Virus record (IMG/VR): IMGVR_UViG_3300006789_000196
Coordinates: 1 to 22,348 of that record
Source of the DNA: a virus
Direction: 5' to 3' (one strand)
DNA length: 22,348 nucleotides
Positions 7,908-14,458 of the stretch are shown piece after piece. The notes under the pieces are model-generated. The model searched no databases, was not told the origin of the DNA, and saw only the letters and a list, made by a program, of their open reading frames with translations. Numbering within the stretch: position 1 is the stretch's first letter; every line of letters begins with the position of its first letter. The position numbers and the translations under genes were made by a program.

Positions 7908-7935
7908 ATTATAACATGAAATAAACATAAATCAA
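7908..7935 (-). promoter_or_regulatory. Putative sigma70-like promoter of queD
   Basis: On the minus strand, TTGATT (7930-7935), a 16-base spacer and TATAAT (7908-7913) end six bases before the ATG at 7901. Transcription would be expected to begin at about the start codon. It is the mirror image of the folE promoter. Confidence 0.6.
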
Positions 7936-7945
7936 CATTTGATTT
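7929..7945. repeat. Inverted repeat joining two divergent -35 boxes
   Basis: AAATCAA-CAT-TTGATTT is a perfect palindrome with 7-base arms and a 3-base centre. Each arm contains the -35 hexamer TTGATT of one of the two divergent promoters. It may be a shared operator or simply the result of two identical -35 boxes placed back to back. Confidence 0.6.
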
Positions 7946-7966
7946 CATGCGATGCGTGTTTATAAT
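7939..7966 (+). promoter_or_regulatory. Putative sigma70-like promoter of folE
   Basis: TTGATT (7939-7944), a 16-base spacer and a perfect TATAAT (7961-7966) lie upstream of the ATG at 7974, with seven bases between -10 and ATG. This decides the start: the upstream in-frame ATG at 7947 lies inside the promoter. The mRNA would be leaderless or nearly so. Confidence 0.65.
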
Positions 7967-7973
7967 GTTATGT

Positions 7974-8618
7974 ATGAGCGTTGATGAATATAAACTACCA
8001 TATGCTAATGGGAATATGCCTAGAACCTGCCAAGAAAAGGAACAGATTATTGACCGGGCTGCTTATCATTATGGTAAGTACATGACTGCCCTTGGGTTTC
8101 AGTGGGAGGACGATCCGAACAGTGAAGATACACCGAGAAGAGTAGCAAAAGCTTTTGTAAATGACTTAGCTGAAGGGTGTTTTACTGATCCTCCCAAAAT
8201 TACAGCATTCGATAATGTAGATAAATATGATGGTTTAGTATTTCAAGGTAATATTAAAGTAAATTCTTTCTGTTCACATCACCATTTACCGTTTATTGGG
8301 CAGGCGCATGTATCATACATCCCAGGTAAGGATGGGAAGGTAATTGGATTGAGTAAGATTAACCGGATTGTTGAGTGGTTTTCACGTAGACCACAGGTTC
8401 AAGAGAACTTAACCATGCAAATTCATAAACATATGGATGAAGTATGTGAAGGTAACAAGGGAGTAGCTGTATTAATATCAGCGAACCACCTATGTGCGTG
8501 TGTTAGAGGTGTTAAGCACGACTCAACTATGAAGACAGCGCGCATGTCCGGTGCATTCCTCGATTCAACAGATTTAACTCGGCAAGAATTCTACGATTTT
8601 GTTAGGGATTTAAAATAG
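7974..8618 (+). CDS. folE: GTP cyclohydrolase I
   Basis: FolE opens GTP to 7,8-dihydroneopterin triphosphate, the first step of both folate and 7-deazaguanine synthesis. The 214-residue protein contains the family core: EDTPRRVAKAF, CSHHHLPFIGQAHVSYIP with the zinc cysteine and histidine, VIGLSKINRIVEWFSRRPQVQE, and HLCACVRGVK with the second zinc cysteine. Length and order match FolE type IA, so it should be active. The start at 7974 is set by the promoter. It is divergent from queD and convergent with the adenylyltransferase-like gene, overlapping its 3' end by 17 bases. Beside queD and queE its likely role is supplying 7-deazaguanine, probably for nucleic-acid modification, although queC and a DpdA-like transglycosylase are not in this window. 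Confidence 0.95.
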   Translation: MSVDEYKLPYANGNMPRTCQEKEQIIDRAAYHYGKYMTALGFQWEDDPNSEDTPRRVAKAFVNDLAEGCFTDPPKITAFDNVDKYDGLVFQGNIKVNSFCSHHHLPFIGQAHVSYIPGKDGKVIGLSKINRIVEWFSRRPQVQENLTMQIHKHMDEVCEGNKGVAVLISANHLCACVRGVKHDSTMKTARMSGAFLDSTDLTRQEFYDFVRDLK

Positions 8619-9162
8619 CCTTTACTTTGGCTATATCCTCCGGGGTTAAGACTTCAATAGGGAGACAATCCCATACCTTATCGCAAATACCATCCCGGGA
8701 TACTGTACCAGATATTCGCCCAAATTGATCTGGTATTTCAACAATCTCAGCATTACCGTATATTAATTCCCCAAATTCATCTACGGATGTATTGATAGCA
8801 GACCAGCGCTTTTGATCTTCAATACCAGCTCCAAGATAAAAAAAGTCGTTTGGATGTTGTTTAATGTGCTCATACACGGCTCTCACAGGATTATCTGGTA
8901 AAATAATCTGAAAATCTACGTTGATATACTTGCTATATACTTCCCAAATCTGCTTAGACTGGTCCGAAGTGAAGGCGACTTCACCGGTAATGTCATATCG
9001 CTCTTTATGACCAACAAATACAATAGCAGCGGTAGCACTATTCGAATTAATAAGGTAACGTAAAGCAGCGAGATGGCCTTTGTGCGGTGGTTTAAAGCCT
9101 CCGGGGAGGAGCGCGACTTTCTGCCCGGGCATCTCTAATAAGAATTGTCTAAATGTTAGCAT
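8602..9162 (-). CDS. HxGH nucleotidyltransferase (NMN adenylyltransferase-like) with capsid-targeting-like N-terminus
   Basis: After a 10-residue leader, the 186-residue protein shows the HIGH-superfamily nucleotide-binding loop: ALLPGGFKPPHKGH, with H27 and H30. A conserved C-terminal ISGTVSR (150-156) matches the ISxTxxR loop of NMN/FMN-type adenylyltransferases. It should transfer AMP or CMP to a phosphorylated small molecule; NAD synthesis from NMN is the closest match, but the substrate is not readable. Its first residues, MLTFRQFLLE, resemble the T4 internal-protein signal MKTYQEFIAE that the gp21 protease removes after LxE or IxE. That suggests packaging in the head. It is last in the operon, coupled to the ligase-like gene through TAATG, and converges on folE. 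Confidence 0.8.
   Translation of the reverse strand: MLTFRQFLLEMPGQKVALLPGGFKPPHKGHLAALRYLINSNSATAAIVFVGHKERYDITGEVAFTSDQSKQIWEVYSKYINVDFQIILPDNPVRAVYEHIKQHPNDFFYLGAGIEDQKRWSAINTSVDEFGELIYGNAEIVEIPDQFGRISGTVSRDGICDKVWDCLPIEVLTPEDIAKVKAILNP
8611..8634 (-). terminator. Weak candidate intrinsic terminator
   Basis: On the minus strand, ATAGCC-AAAGTAAA-GGCTAT forms a 6-bp hairpin followed by TTTTA. It lies just inside the last codons of the operon's final gene, between convergent genes. The stem is short, so this is tentative. Confidence 0.25.
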
Positions 9163-10487
9163 TATAGCTGGGCTAATTTAGCGTACCTTCCTCCTACGCC
9201 TTGTACAATAAACTCTCCTGTTATTTTAACTGGCTCGTTATCACCGGTTAATTCACTATCATAAATTGTTATACCTTCATGCTTAGCGATCCTAATCTCT
9301 GTAGACGGGTCAGACGGGTCTGGATGGAATGCAACAAAATCTCCTAACTTAGCTTCTTCCATCTTAGATAGAATTTCATGGCCTAATTCTCGTAATGTAT
9401 GCCATACCATTGCGCCTTGGATCGCTAGCTCGACATTATGTTCAGTCTGTTCATAGGTATCTCCAGCGTATACTGAATCTAAAGGTATCATTTTATTTAA
9501 AACAAGTAAATAATTTTTCTTACTAACAGCTCCAATAGGCTTATTAGCATGTATAATATTTTCACCACCATATTCACCAGCTGGTACTTCACGTGACGGT
9601 GTAAGATTAGTAGTCTGAAGTTGTTTCACATCACGTATCGTATTAACATACGAGAACAGTGATATTGAAGGGCTTTCTCTATCCGGGGATACAAATGCCG
9701 CAAATTGGGTGGCTAATACACCTTCTAAATCGATGGGCATTAAATTACCAGATTCATCTCGATGTGGTCTGATGTCCGCGAATTTATGATGTACTTGCAT
9801 CTTATACATTGACTCAGCATATGGGTTAACAATTGTAGCAATGTTATCTAAGTGCTTTGATTGAGATTCGGTAAGAGGTATTGTATGCTCGGATCGGCTG
9901 CCTGATGCTTCCTTTTCGAAAAAGTTTAATTTATGTAAAGCTATAAAATCAAAATCATACCCAATTACATTTTGTGCTCCGGCTCCTTCCGGTCTTTCTA
10001 GCCATTCAGCATCAATACATCTACCATATGCTCCGGATGGATTTTCCCATTTTGTATTAATAAGCTCTAAAGCGACAAGATCATCATATAATTGCTTCTT
10101 AACATCAGGATGCTCGAAAATATTAAATAGCTTCTCATAGGTACTCGCTAACCCAGGATTTGCTGGGAAGCGGTTTACCAAGTTAGGTATAGTAGCTCCA
10201 ATTATATCCCATTTTGTACTTTCAGATTTACCACTAGTACCTCTATCCGCGCAGAATATACCATCCTCATTCAATCTAAATGAACAATTATTACCGTCTA
10301 ATTTAGTGGTCATATTGATATCATGAGGTTCCCCAGAATGTAGTTTATCTCTAAATTTGTAAAAAAATTGTATTAAATCGTTTCCGCTCTTTACTGCTGG
10401 TACATCCATAGGATGGTGCATATGTTTTTTTTCTAGCAGAACATCATCATAACCTTCATTTAATACGAATTGTCTAAAGCTTCTCAT
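9162..10487 (-). CDS. Ligase-like covalent nucleotidyltransferase with capsid-targeting-like N-terminus
   Basis: The 441-residue protein carries features of the ATP-dependent DNA/RNA ligase superfamily: motif I TTKLDGNN (K62, D64, G65), an ADRGTSGK segment at 80-87 where ligases carry a conserved arginine, a motif III-like DAEW (159-162) followed by YDFDFIALH (177-185), and a possible motif IV EGV (255-257). K62 would be the AMP-accepting lysine. Motif V is less clear (SKKNYLLV is a candidate). It would join or adenylylate nucleic-acid ends; DNA or RNA preference is unknown. The N-terminus MRSFRQFVLNE has the (L/I)xE form of T4 capsid-targeting peptides. It overlaps the upstream gene by ATGA and the downstream one by TAATG, so all three are translationally coupled. 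Confidence 0.6.
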   Translation of the reverse strand: MRSFRQFVLNEGYDDVLLEKKHMHHPMDVPAVKSGNDLIQFFYKFRDKLHSGEPHDINMTTKLDGNNCSFRLNEDGIFCADRGTSGKSESTKWDIIGATIPNLVNRFPANPGLASTYEKLFNIFEHPDVKKQLYDDLVALELINTKWENPSGAYGRCIDAEWLERPEGAGAQNVIGYDFDFIALHKLNFFEKEASGSRSEHTIPLTESQSKHLDNIATIVNPYAESMYKMQVHHKFADIRPHRDESGNLMPIDLEGVLATQFAAFVSPDRESPSISLFSYVNTIRDVKQLQTTNLTPSREVPAGEYGGENIIHANKPIGAVSKKNYLLVLNKMIPLDSVYAGDTYEQTEHNVELAIQGAMVWHTLRELGHEILSKMEEAKLGDFVAFHPDPSDPSTEIRIAKHEGITIYDSELTGDNEPVKITGEFIVQGVGGRYAKLAQL

Positions 10488-12004
10488 TTTAATATCATCG
10501 ATACTCCTTTATTACGCTCATCAACATTTAGGTTATTTGTTATCCGAGGGTTCTGGACCTGCTTCCATACCTTTATAAAATTCTCCCGTAAACTACCACC
10601 AGTAAAGTCAAAGGCAATTGCATCTAGCGTGCTAGCGTTACATAATAAGAGATATGGAAAATTGTGAACTGATTGATAGGAAATCATCTGAATAGTTGAA
10701 ACGAGATTAACAAGCACCTCTCGTTTTTTCATATTCGCCCCTCTAAGTGTTTTAAACATCTCTGGAGTAACAACTTTGTTAATTGCTTCTGTCAACTCTC
10801 CTATCTGGAGTTGCATAGGTTCAGTTCTAACTTCAGCTAATGCTGTTATAATATCGCGGCGTTCAAGACCATGATTTACTAACATAAAATTCTGTAAAGT
10901 TTTAGTCCATGAAAGGGGAGAGTCGCTAGGTGGTAGTTGTTTTTTTCTAATTTTATCTAGATCAACTTTTTGATGTATTAGATCATCAATTAAATTTGTT
11001 ATGCCTTTCCTCTTAGGATCTTTCACTGCGTTAACAAATAACTTCTTATCATACTGACCGGCGAATATCATTGGATTATCATCATAAATTCTCACTAGCT
11101 GTTGCTTCCACGGAGATGCCATTGTTTCCCATAAGCTCTGCGTATCATACGCTATACTGAAGAATTCTGGATCAGCAATTTTATCTCTCACATCTTGAAT
11201 TATCATCCTTTCAGCTTCAGGTACTATCTGAAAGATATGATCCAGCTTTGAAACGAGCATTTCTAATATCTTTGTAAAATTATCTTCAGCCTTTCTTATT
11301 TCTTCACCTAGCATAATGTCTTTACCAGATCTTCGGAGTATTTCCGGATATGTCTCCGTAATTTTATGCGTGTAATTAGATGTACCTAACCTACCGCTAT
11401 CGGATTTTAATTCTACTTCACCTAGTCCTGCTACTTGTAAATCACCTACATCACCTTTAATAGCGTTTGTAAATAGTGAAAGGCATATCTCACCTGGACC
11501 GACTCCAACTACATTCGCAGCTGGGGCTACTTTCCATATTGCTTTAATTAAAGATTTTGGATTATTAGTAAACTTTAAATCACTTTTAAGCGCATCTAAT
11601 ATATTAAAAATTTTACCGGAGCGAATATGTGAATCTATTGCTGTTAATCTATCTGATACCTTTCTATCAGTAAACTCTCTAAATTTCTCCGGGTCTATCT
11701 CTACGTCATCAGCTTCAACAAGTTTATTAATAACTAGCTTTTTAACATCATTAACATACTCTAATCCTCCAGCATCTTCCCATCTACAGTGATCCAATAT
11801 CTTTACTAGTTCTTCATCCACTCCTCTAGGCCCACGTGTCAGTACTAATTTTTTAAGAACTTTATAATAATTATCATCAATTGTCCCTATCGGTTCTGCA
11901 GGGCTTTCGTCGGATGTTTTTGCATATATCTCTACTTCCCCCGGAGCTAATTCGTTTAGCACCTGAAGATTATAAACATCAGATATTGATTGAAACTTAC
12001 TCAT
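10484..12004 (-). CDS. PD-(D/E)XK nuclease-like protein (506 aa)
   Basis: I do not recognise a named family. Residues 166-207 nevertheless look like a PD-(D/E)XK core: VGVGPGEICLSLF (E172), then GDVGDLQV (D188) and GEVELKSDSGRLGT with E198 and K200. This E...D...ExK order is typical of restriction-enzyme-like nucleases. The remaining sequence is mostly helical and charged, without membrane segments. An N-terminal LNE at residues 16-18 could be a gp21-type cleavage site, though it is later than in classic targeting peptides. The stop overlaps the ligase-like start by ATGA. Its ATG is six bases after a TTAAATA late-promoter-like box. A nuclease beside a ligase suggests a joint role in processing DNA ends; this is inference. 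Confidence 0.55.
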   Translation of the reverse strand: MSKFQSISDVYNLQVLNELAPGEVEIYAKTSDESPAEPIGTIDDNYYKVLKKLVLTRGPRGVDEELVKILDHCRWEDAGGLEYVNDVKKLVINKLVEADDVEIDPEKFREFTDRKVSDRLTAIDSHIRSGKIFNILDALKSDLKFTNNPKSLIKAIWKVAPAANVVGVGPGEICLSLFTNAIKGDVGDLQVAGLGEVELKSDSGRLGTSNYTHKITETYPEILRRSGKDIMLGEEIRKAEDNFTKILEMLVSKLDHIFQIVPEAERMIIQDVRDKIADPEFFSIAYDTQSLWETMASPWKQQLVRIYDDNPMIFAGQYDKKLFVNAVKDPKRKGITNLIDDLIHQKVDLDKIRKKQLPPSDSPLSWTKTLQNFMLVNHGLERRDIITALAEVRTEPMQLQIGELTEAINKVVTPEMFKTLRGANMKKREVLVNLVSTIQMISYQSVHNFPYLLLCNASTLDAIAFDFTGGSLRENFIKVWKQVQNPRITNNLNVDERNKGVSMILK

Positions 12005-12010
12005 TATTAA

Positions 12011-12017
12011 TATTTAA
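12011..12017 (-). promoter_or_regulatory. Putative late promoter box TTAAATA
   Basis: TTAAATA on the minus strand lies six bases before the ATG at 12004, overlapping the stop codon of the upstream gene. The spacing matches the boxes before 1366 and 14120. The match to the late consensus is moderate, and part of it is forced by the TAA stop. Confidence 0.3.
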
Positions 12018-12340
12018 TGATCCTGCTTATCGACTGGTTCTTGCGCGACGAACATTCTATAAGTTTTTAATAAACCTTGATCACAATAGCCATCATCTTT
12101 TAGAAAAGCTTCTACTTGCTCTAAGTTTGAAGAATTTAGAATTTGTTTTACCTCTGCTGAATCTCTGGCTTTTCCATCATTCTTAATCATATGCCGGGCA
12201 ACTGATATCTTGAATTGATCTAAATTTGAATCATGACAGCTGCAATCATCGTCACTATTATCTTCTGCAGATTTTACTATTGTAACTGGAGTAGCATGCT
12301 GTGACATTAAGCTCGAGAGTATGTCATTAAAGTTTACCAT
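12014..12340 (-). CDS. Hypothetical protein, acidic with Cys cluster (108 aa)
   Basis: This 108-residue protein matches no family I know. It has a short amphipathic N-terminus (MVNFNDILSSLMSQH) similar in spacing to the targeting-like peptides of its operon neighbours but without the LxE site. An acidic DNSDDDCSCHD segment follows (residues 27-37), which could bind metal. A mainly helical C-terminal half (about 40-100) ends in a charged tail. The start overlaps the previous stop as TAATG, with a good Shine-Dalgarno AAGGA at 12347-12351. It therefore belongs to the same operon as the ligase-like and nuclease-like genes. A head-associated role is a guess from context. Confidence 0.6.
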   Translation of the reverse strand: MVNFNDILSSLMSQHATPVTIVKSAEDNSDDDCSCHDSNLDQFKISVARHMIKNDGKARDSAEVKQILNSSNLEQVEAFLKDDGYCDQGLLKTYRMFVAQEPVDKQDH

Positions 12341-12828
12341 TAGATATCCTTCGGTGGTAATTCAGATGCTGGTACGTCTCTACGACCTTCTTGCTTTTTA
12401 AGTATTGCTTCTAGCTTATCTCTAATAGCTCTACCTTGATCCGCTGTAAGTTCTCCATCTTCCATTTGACCGAGTAGTTCATTTATGGATTGTTGATCTT
12501 CCCATCCAATTTCTGTCGTCATAGCACGTGCTAGTAGTTCTACATAATCAAATTCTCCTTCTGAAGTCATAGGAGTTGGGTTGAGATCTGGCTCAGCTGG
12601 AGGTGCTGCTGGGTCTCCGACCATTGGTGCTGCTGGATCTTGTGCCATGGCTGGATCTATCGCGCCTCCGGGCATTGGTGGTGGACCTGCTTCCGGATCT
12701 CCGGGAACAGCCGGTTGCACTATAGCTGGTGGTTGATCTTGGCCAATATCTCTTGGCGGAGGTGGAGGTGGTAAATCAGCTTCTGGTAGAATGTGAGCAT
12801 ATTCATTTAATATATCTTGAAGTTTCAT
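12340..12828 (-). CDS. Pro-rich hypothetical protein with capsid-targeting-like N-terminus (162 aa)
   Basis: The protein has three parts: an N-terminal MKLQDILNE peptide, a long Pro/Ala/Gly/Asp-rich region (about residues 16-88) with repeated DPAAP units, and a helical acidic C-terminal part (about 92-150). The low-complexity middle is probably an unstructured linker. The first nine residues resemble T4 internal-protein targeting peptides and end in LNE, a plausible gp21 cleavage site. A Shine-Dalgarno AAAGGA (12834-12839) precedes the ATG, which overlaps the upstream stop as TAATG. No enzymatic motif is seen. It could be a head core or internal protein. The coding assignment is good; the function is unknown. 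Confidence 0.65.
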   Translation of the reverse strand: MKLQDILNEYAHILPEADLPPPPPPRDIGQDQPPAIVQPAVPGDPEAGPPPMPGGAIDPAMAQDPAAPMVGDPAAPPAEPDLNPTPMTSEGEFDYVELLARAMTTEIGWEDQQSINELLGQMEDGELTADQGRAIRDKLEAILKKQEGRRDVPASELPPKDI

Positions 12829-13124
12829 TAATATCCTTTCGGTTGACTGCTAGCTACAACTTTCTGTAATTGTGTATTTGCAGCACTAATATTTTTTTTA
12901 TGTGTATCAGCTTTAACTTGATCTAGTCTTTTCTTTTTACCTAATAATACCTTAGTCTTTTTTTCATCCGGCGTCAACTGTCGATCATTATTAGGATCAT
13001 TATCAGCATTCGCGTCAATTGCAGCAGCCGTACTATTCAATGCTTCACTCTCTTCTGGCTTCATCTCAACAATTATACCAGCCGCGACCATATACTTTTG
13101 TAAAACTTCATCTACTTTCCTCAT
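12828..13124 (-). CDS. Hypothetical small charged protein (98 aa)
   Basis: The 98-residue protein is highly charged, with an amphipathic N-terminal helix (MRKVDEVLQKYMVAAGIIVE), an Ala/Asn/Asp-rich middle and a Lys-rich C-terminal helix. No known family or motif was recognised. It is coupled through TAATG to the Pro-rich gene and is the first gene after a 62-base AT-rich gap on the minus strand (13125-13186), in which I see no convincing promoter. Its start lacks a strong Shine-Dalgarno. It may be a head or core component by association with the operon. Confidence 0.55.
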   Translation of the reverse strand: MRKVDEVLQKYMVAAGIIVEMKPEESEALNSTAAAIDANADNDPNNDRQLTPDEKKTKVLLGKKKRLDQVKADTHKKNISAANTQLQKVVASSQPKGY

Positions 13125-13186
13125 CTCATTAATTACTTATTTTTTTCTTAATAGTTTTATCATATAAGTATTATCTTTATTCAAAA

Positions 13187-13729
13187 TTAACTTATAATCA
13201 ACTGCTTATTTTCAATTTTTTCGAAAAAGTTCTTCGTAAGGAATTGTAGTCCGTATCTTTTACCGAATTTCTTAATCTTATTAAAGCTATATAAGGATTT
13301 CTTGCGAGTGTCTGTAAATTTATTCAGCTGATATTCAAGTTCTATTCGCTCTCCACTAGGGGTTTGGAGTACTTTCCTCATTACTTTAAAGTCATACGGT
13401 GATTCCCATATGTTGATAGGTAATAAGTTGTTCAATTTCTTCATCGTCTGTGCGAAGAATATAGAACTCTCTTCTTCTTTCATATATCCATCCAGAAATT
13501 TCACATCATGGTATGATACAACTTTATAGACTGACGTAGCTTCCTTAACCTCTGTACATATGTCCAGAATTAAATGGTGATATATAATACTTTTCAGATC
13601 TTTGCTACCTTTCTCCAAGGAAAGTTGATATTCATATATGTCATTAATGATTTTACGTTCAATATCCGGTAGAATTGACCTAATGTCAATGAGAGAGAGG
13701 TGAAATTTATCAATCTTTAGTCTTTTCAC
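13187..13729 (-). CDS. Hypothetical protein (about 180 aa)
   Basis: This frame encodes a basic, mostly helical protein with many Lys, Phe, Tyr and Ile; no motif or family was recognised. The start is uncertain. GTG 13729 is chosen, with a weak GGTAAG upstream, but TTG 13744 would also serve. With GTG the gene overlaps the GIY-YIG gene by 20 bases. Composition is similar to its neighbours, and the tight overlap suggests co-transcription with the GIY-YIG gene. The frame is long enough in this AT-rich sequence, with neighbours on the same strand, to be accepted as real. Confidence 0.6.
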   Translation of the reverse strand: MKRLKIDKFHLSLIDIRSILPDIERKIINDIYEYQLSLEKGSKDLKSIIYHHLILDICTEVKEATSVYKVVSYHDVKFLDGYMKEEESSIFFAQTMKKLNNLLPINIWESPYDFKVMRKVLQTPSGERIELEYQLNKFTDTRKKSLYSFNKIKKFGKRYGLQFLTKNFFEKIENKQLIIS

Positions 13730-14120
13730 GTGGTTTCTTACCAATTCTGCAGTTAATTATACCGTTGTAATACTGATTTGACAGTAAAACACCTAATTTA
13801 AATTGTAATTCAGCTTCATAATAGCTGAGCTCCCACTTATTATAACATAATCTCAGGATTTTAAAAGAAAAATTTTCCATTCCATGTTGCTCTATAGCTT
13901 CATTTAGGAAATTACTACTTCCAGTATAGGTTTTCCAATCAGATTCTTGTATAATGTGACGCTTATTACGTTTTCCCTTAAGAGGAGGCCGCTTTACAAC
14001 CTTAACCATTTGTTTTTTACCTATATATTTCCGGTTATCCGTAATATTAGTGATTTCATACACAAAACCATAGCAATCCTTAGGTATTTCACCATCATAT
14101 TGCCAATGACCCATGTCCAT
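13710..14120 (-). CDS. GIY-YIG nuclease-domain protein
   Basis: The 136-residue protein begins with a GIY-YIG type core: YGFVYEITNI (GFVY at 18-21) and RKYIGKK (31-36), then a conserved-looking DWKTYTGSSNFL, the LNEAIEQHG helix and a YYEAELQF segment that could supply the catalytic glutamate. GIY-YIG domains cut DNA in homing endonucleases, repair enzymes and restriction systems. There is no obvious DNA-binding domain beyond the core. It could be a free-standing homing endonuclease or a phage recombination/repair nuclease; I cannot separate these. A GTAAATA late-like box ends six bases before the ATG at 14120. The second ATG at 14114 is an alternative start. Confidence 0.7.
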   Translation of the reverse strand: MDMGHWQYDGEIPKDCYGFVYEITNITDNRKYIGKKQMVKVVKRPPLKGKRNKRHIIQESDWKTYTGSSNFLNEAIEQHGMENFSFKILRLCYNKWELSYYEAELQFKLGVLLSNQYYNGIINCRIGKKPREKTKD

Positions 14121-14126
14121 CAGGGA

Positions 14127-14133
14127 TATTTAC
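14127..14133 (-). promoter_or_regulatory. Putative late promoter box GTAAATA
   Basis: GTAAATA on the minus strand overlaps the stop codon of the upstream Lys-rich gene and ends six bases before the ATG at 14120. The arrangement is the same as before 1366 and 12004. Confidence 0.3.
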
Positions 14134-14426
14134 ATGGAATTGTTGAGATTTCTTCTTTGGATCGGGATTCCAGTACTTTCTTTCTTGGTTTTCCGCTTTT
14201 TCTTAGATCTTTTCCGGGATTTCTTGGATCTTTTGGCTTTTTTCTTAGAAACATCATCTCCGACGAATTTATCCGTACCGATATAGTTTGCTAAACGCTG
14301 ATCACCGGGATTCCATACACTCGCACCGGAAAATACACCATCCATTTGCGCGCCCGCGCCTAAAGCACTCACAACTGAGTTTTCCTCCAAGCACTTCAGA
14401 AAAATTTTTTCAAAACGGTTTGACAT
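14130..14426 (-). CDS. Small Lys/Arg-rich phage protein (98 aa)
   Basis: Residues 1-57 hold an N-terminal helix (MSNRFEKIFLKCLEEN) and a Gly/Ala-rich part with WNPGDQRLANYIG. Residues 58-84 are almost all Lys, Arg and Ser, followed by a short IPIQRRNL tail. The basic block would bind nucleic acid. The LEE near the N-terminus could be a gp21-type site, which with the basic tract would fit a DNA-associated head protein; this is a weak inference. No known family was recognised. It is divergent from uvsY, and a CATAAATA late-type box lies 18 bases before its ATG. That box overlaps the uvsY -10, so the two genes may be expressed at different times. Confidence 0.6.
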   Translation of the reverse strand: MSNRFEKIFLKCLEENSVVSALGAGAQMDGVFSGASVWNPGDQRLANYIGTDKFVGDDVSKKKAKRSKKSRKRSKKKRKTKKESTGIPIQRRNLNNSM

Positions 14427-14447
14427 TTCGAGATCTTACATTATTAT
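14420..14447 (+). promoter_or_regulatory. Putative sigma70-like promoter of uvsY
   Basis: A perfect -35 TTGACA (14420-14425), a 16-base spacer and TATTAT (14442-14447) lie 11 bases before the ATG at 14459. The -35 overlaps the start codon of the divergent gene. The expected leader is about five bases without Shine-Dalgarno. Confidence 0.5.
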
Positions 14448-14452
14448 TTATG
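14445..14452 (-). promoter_or_regulatory. Putative late promoter CATAAATA
   Basis: CATAAATA on the minus strand differs at one base from the T4 late element. It overlaps the -10 of the opposing early promoter and lies 18 bases before the ATG at 14426. It could drive the long minus-strand operon. Confidence 0.5.
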
Positions 14453-14458
14453 TTAGCG

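Noticed and set aside
7947-7973. Upstream ATG giving nine more residues to FolE
   Set aside because: It lies between the -35 and -10 of the folE promoter, so it would not be on the transcript.
10496-10512. AAAGGAG upstream of the ligase-like gene as its ribosome binding site
   Set aside because: It is about 16 bases from the ATG, too far, and it encodes codons of the upstream gene; the ATGA overlap explains translation better.
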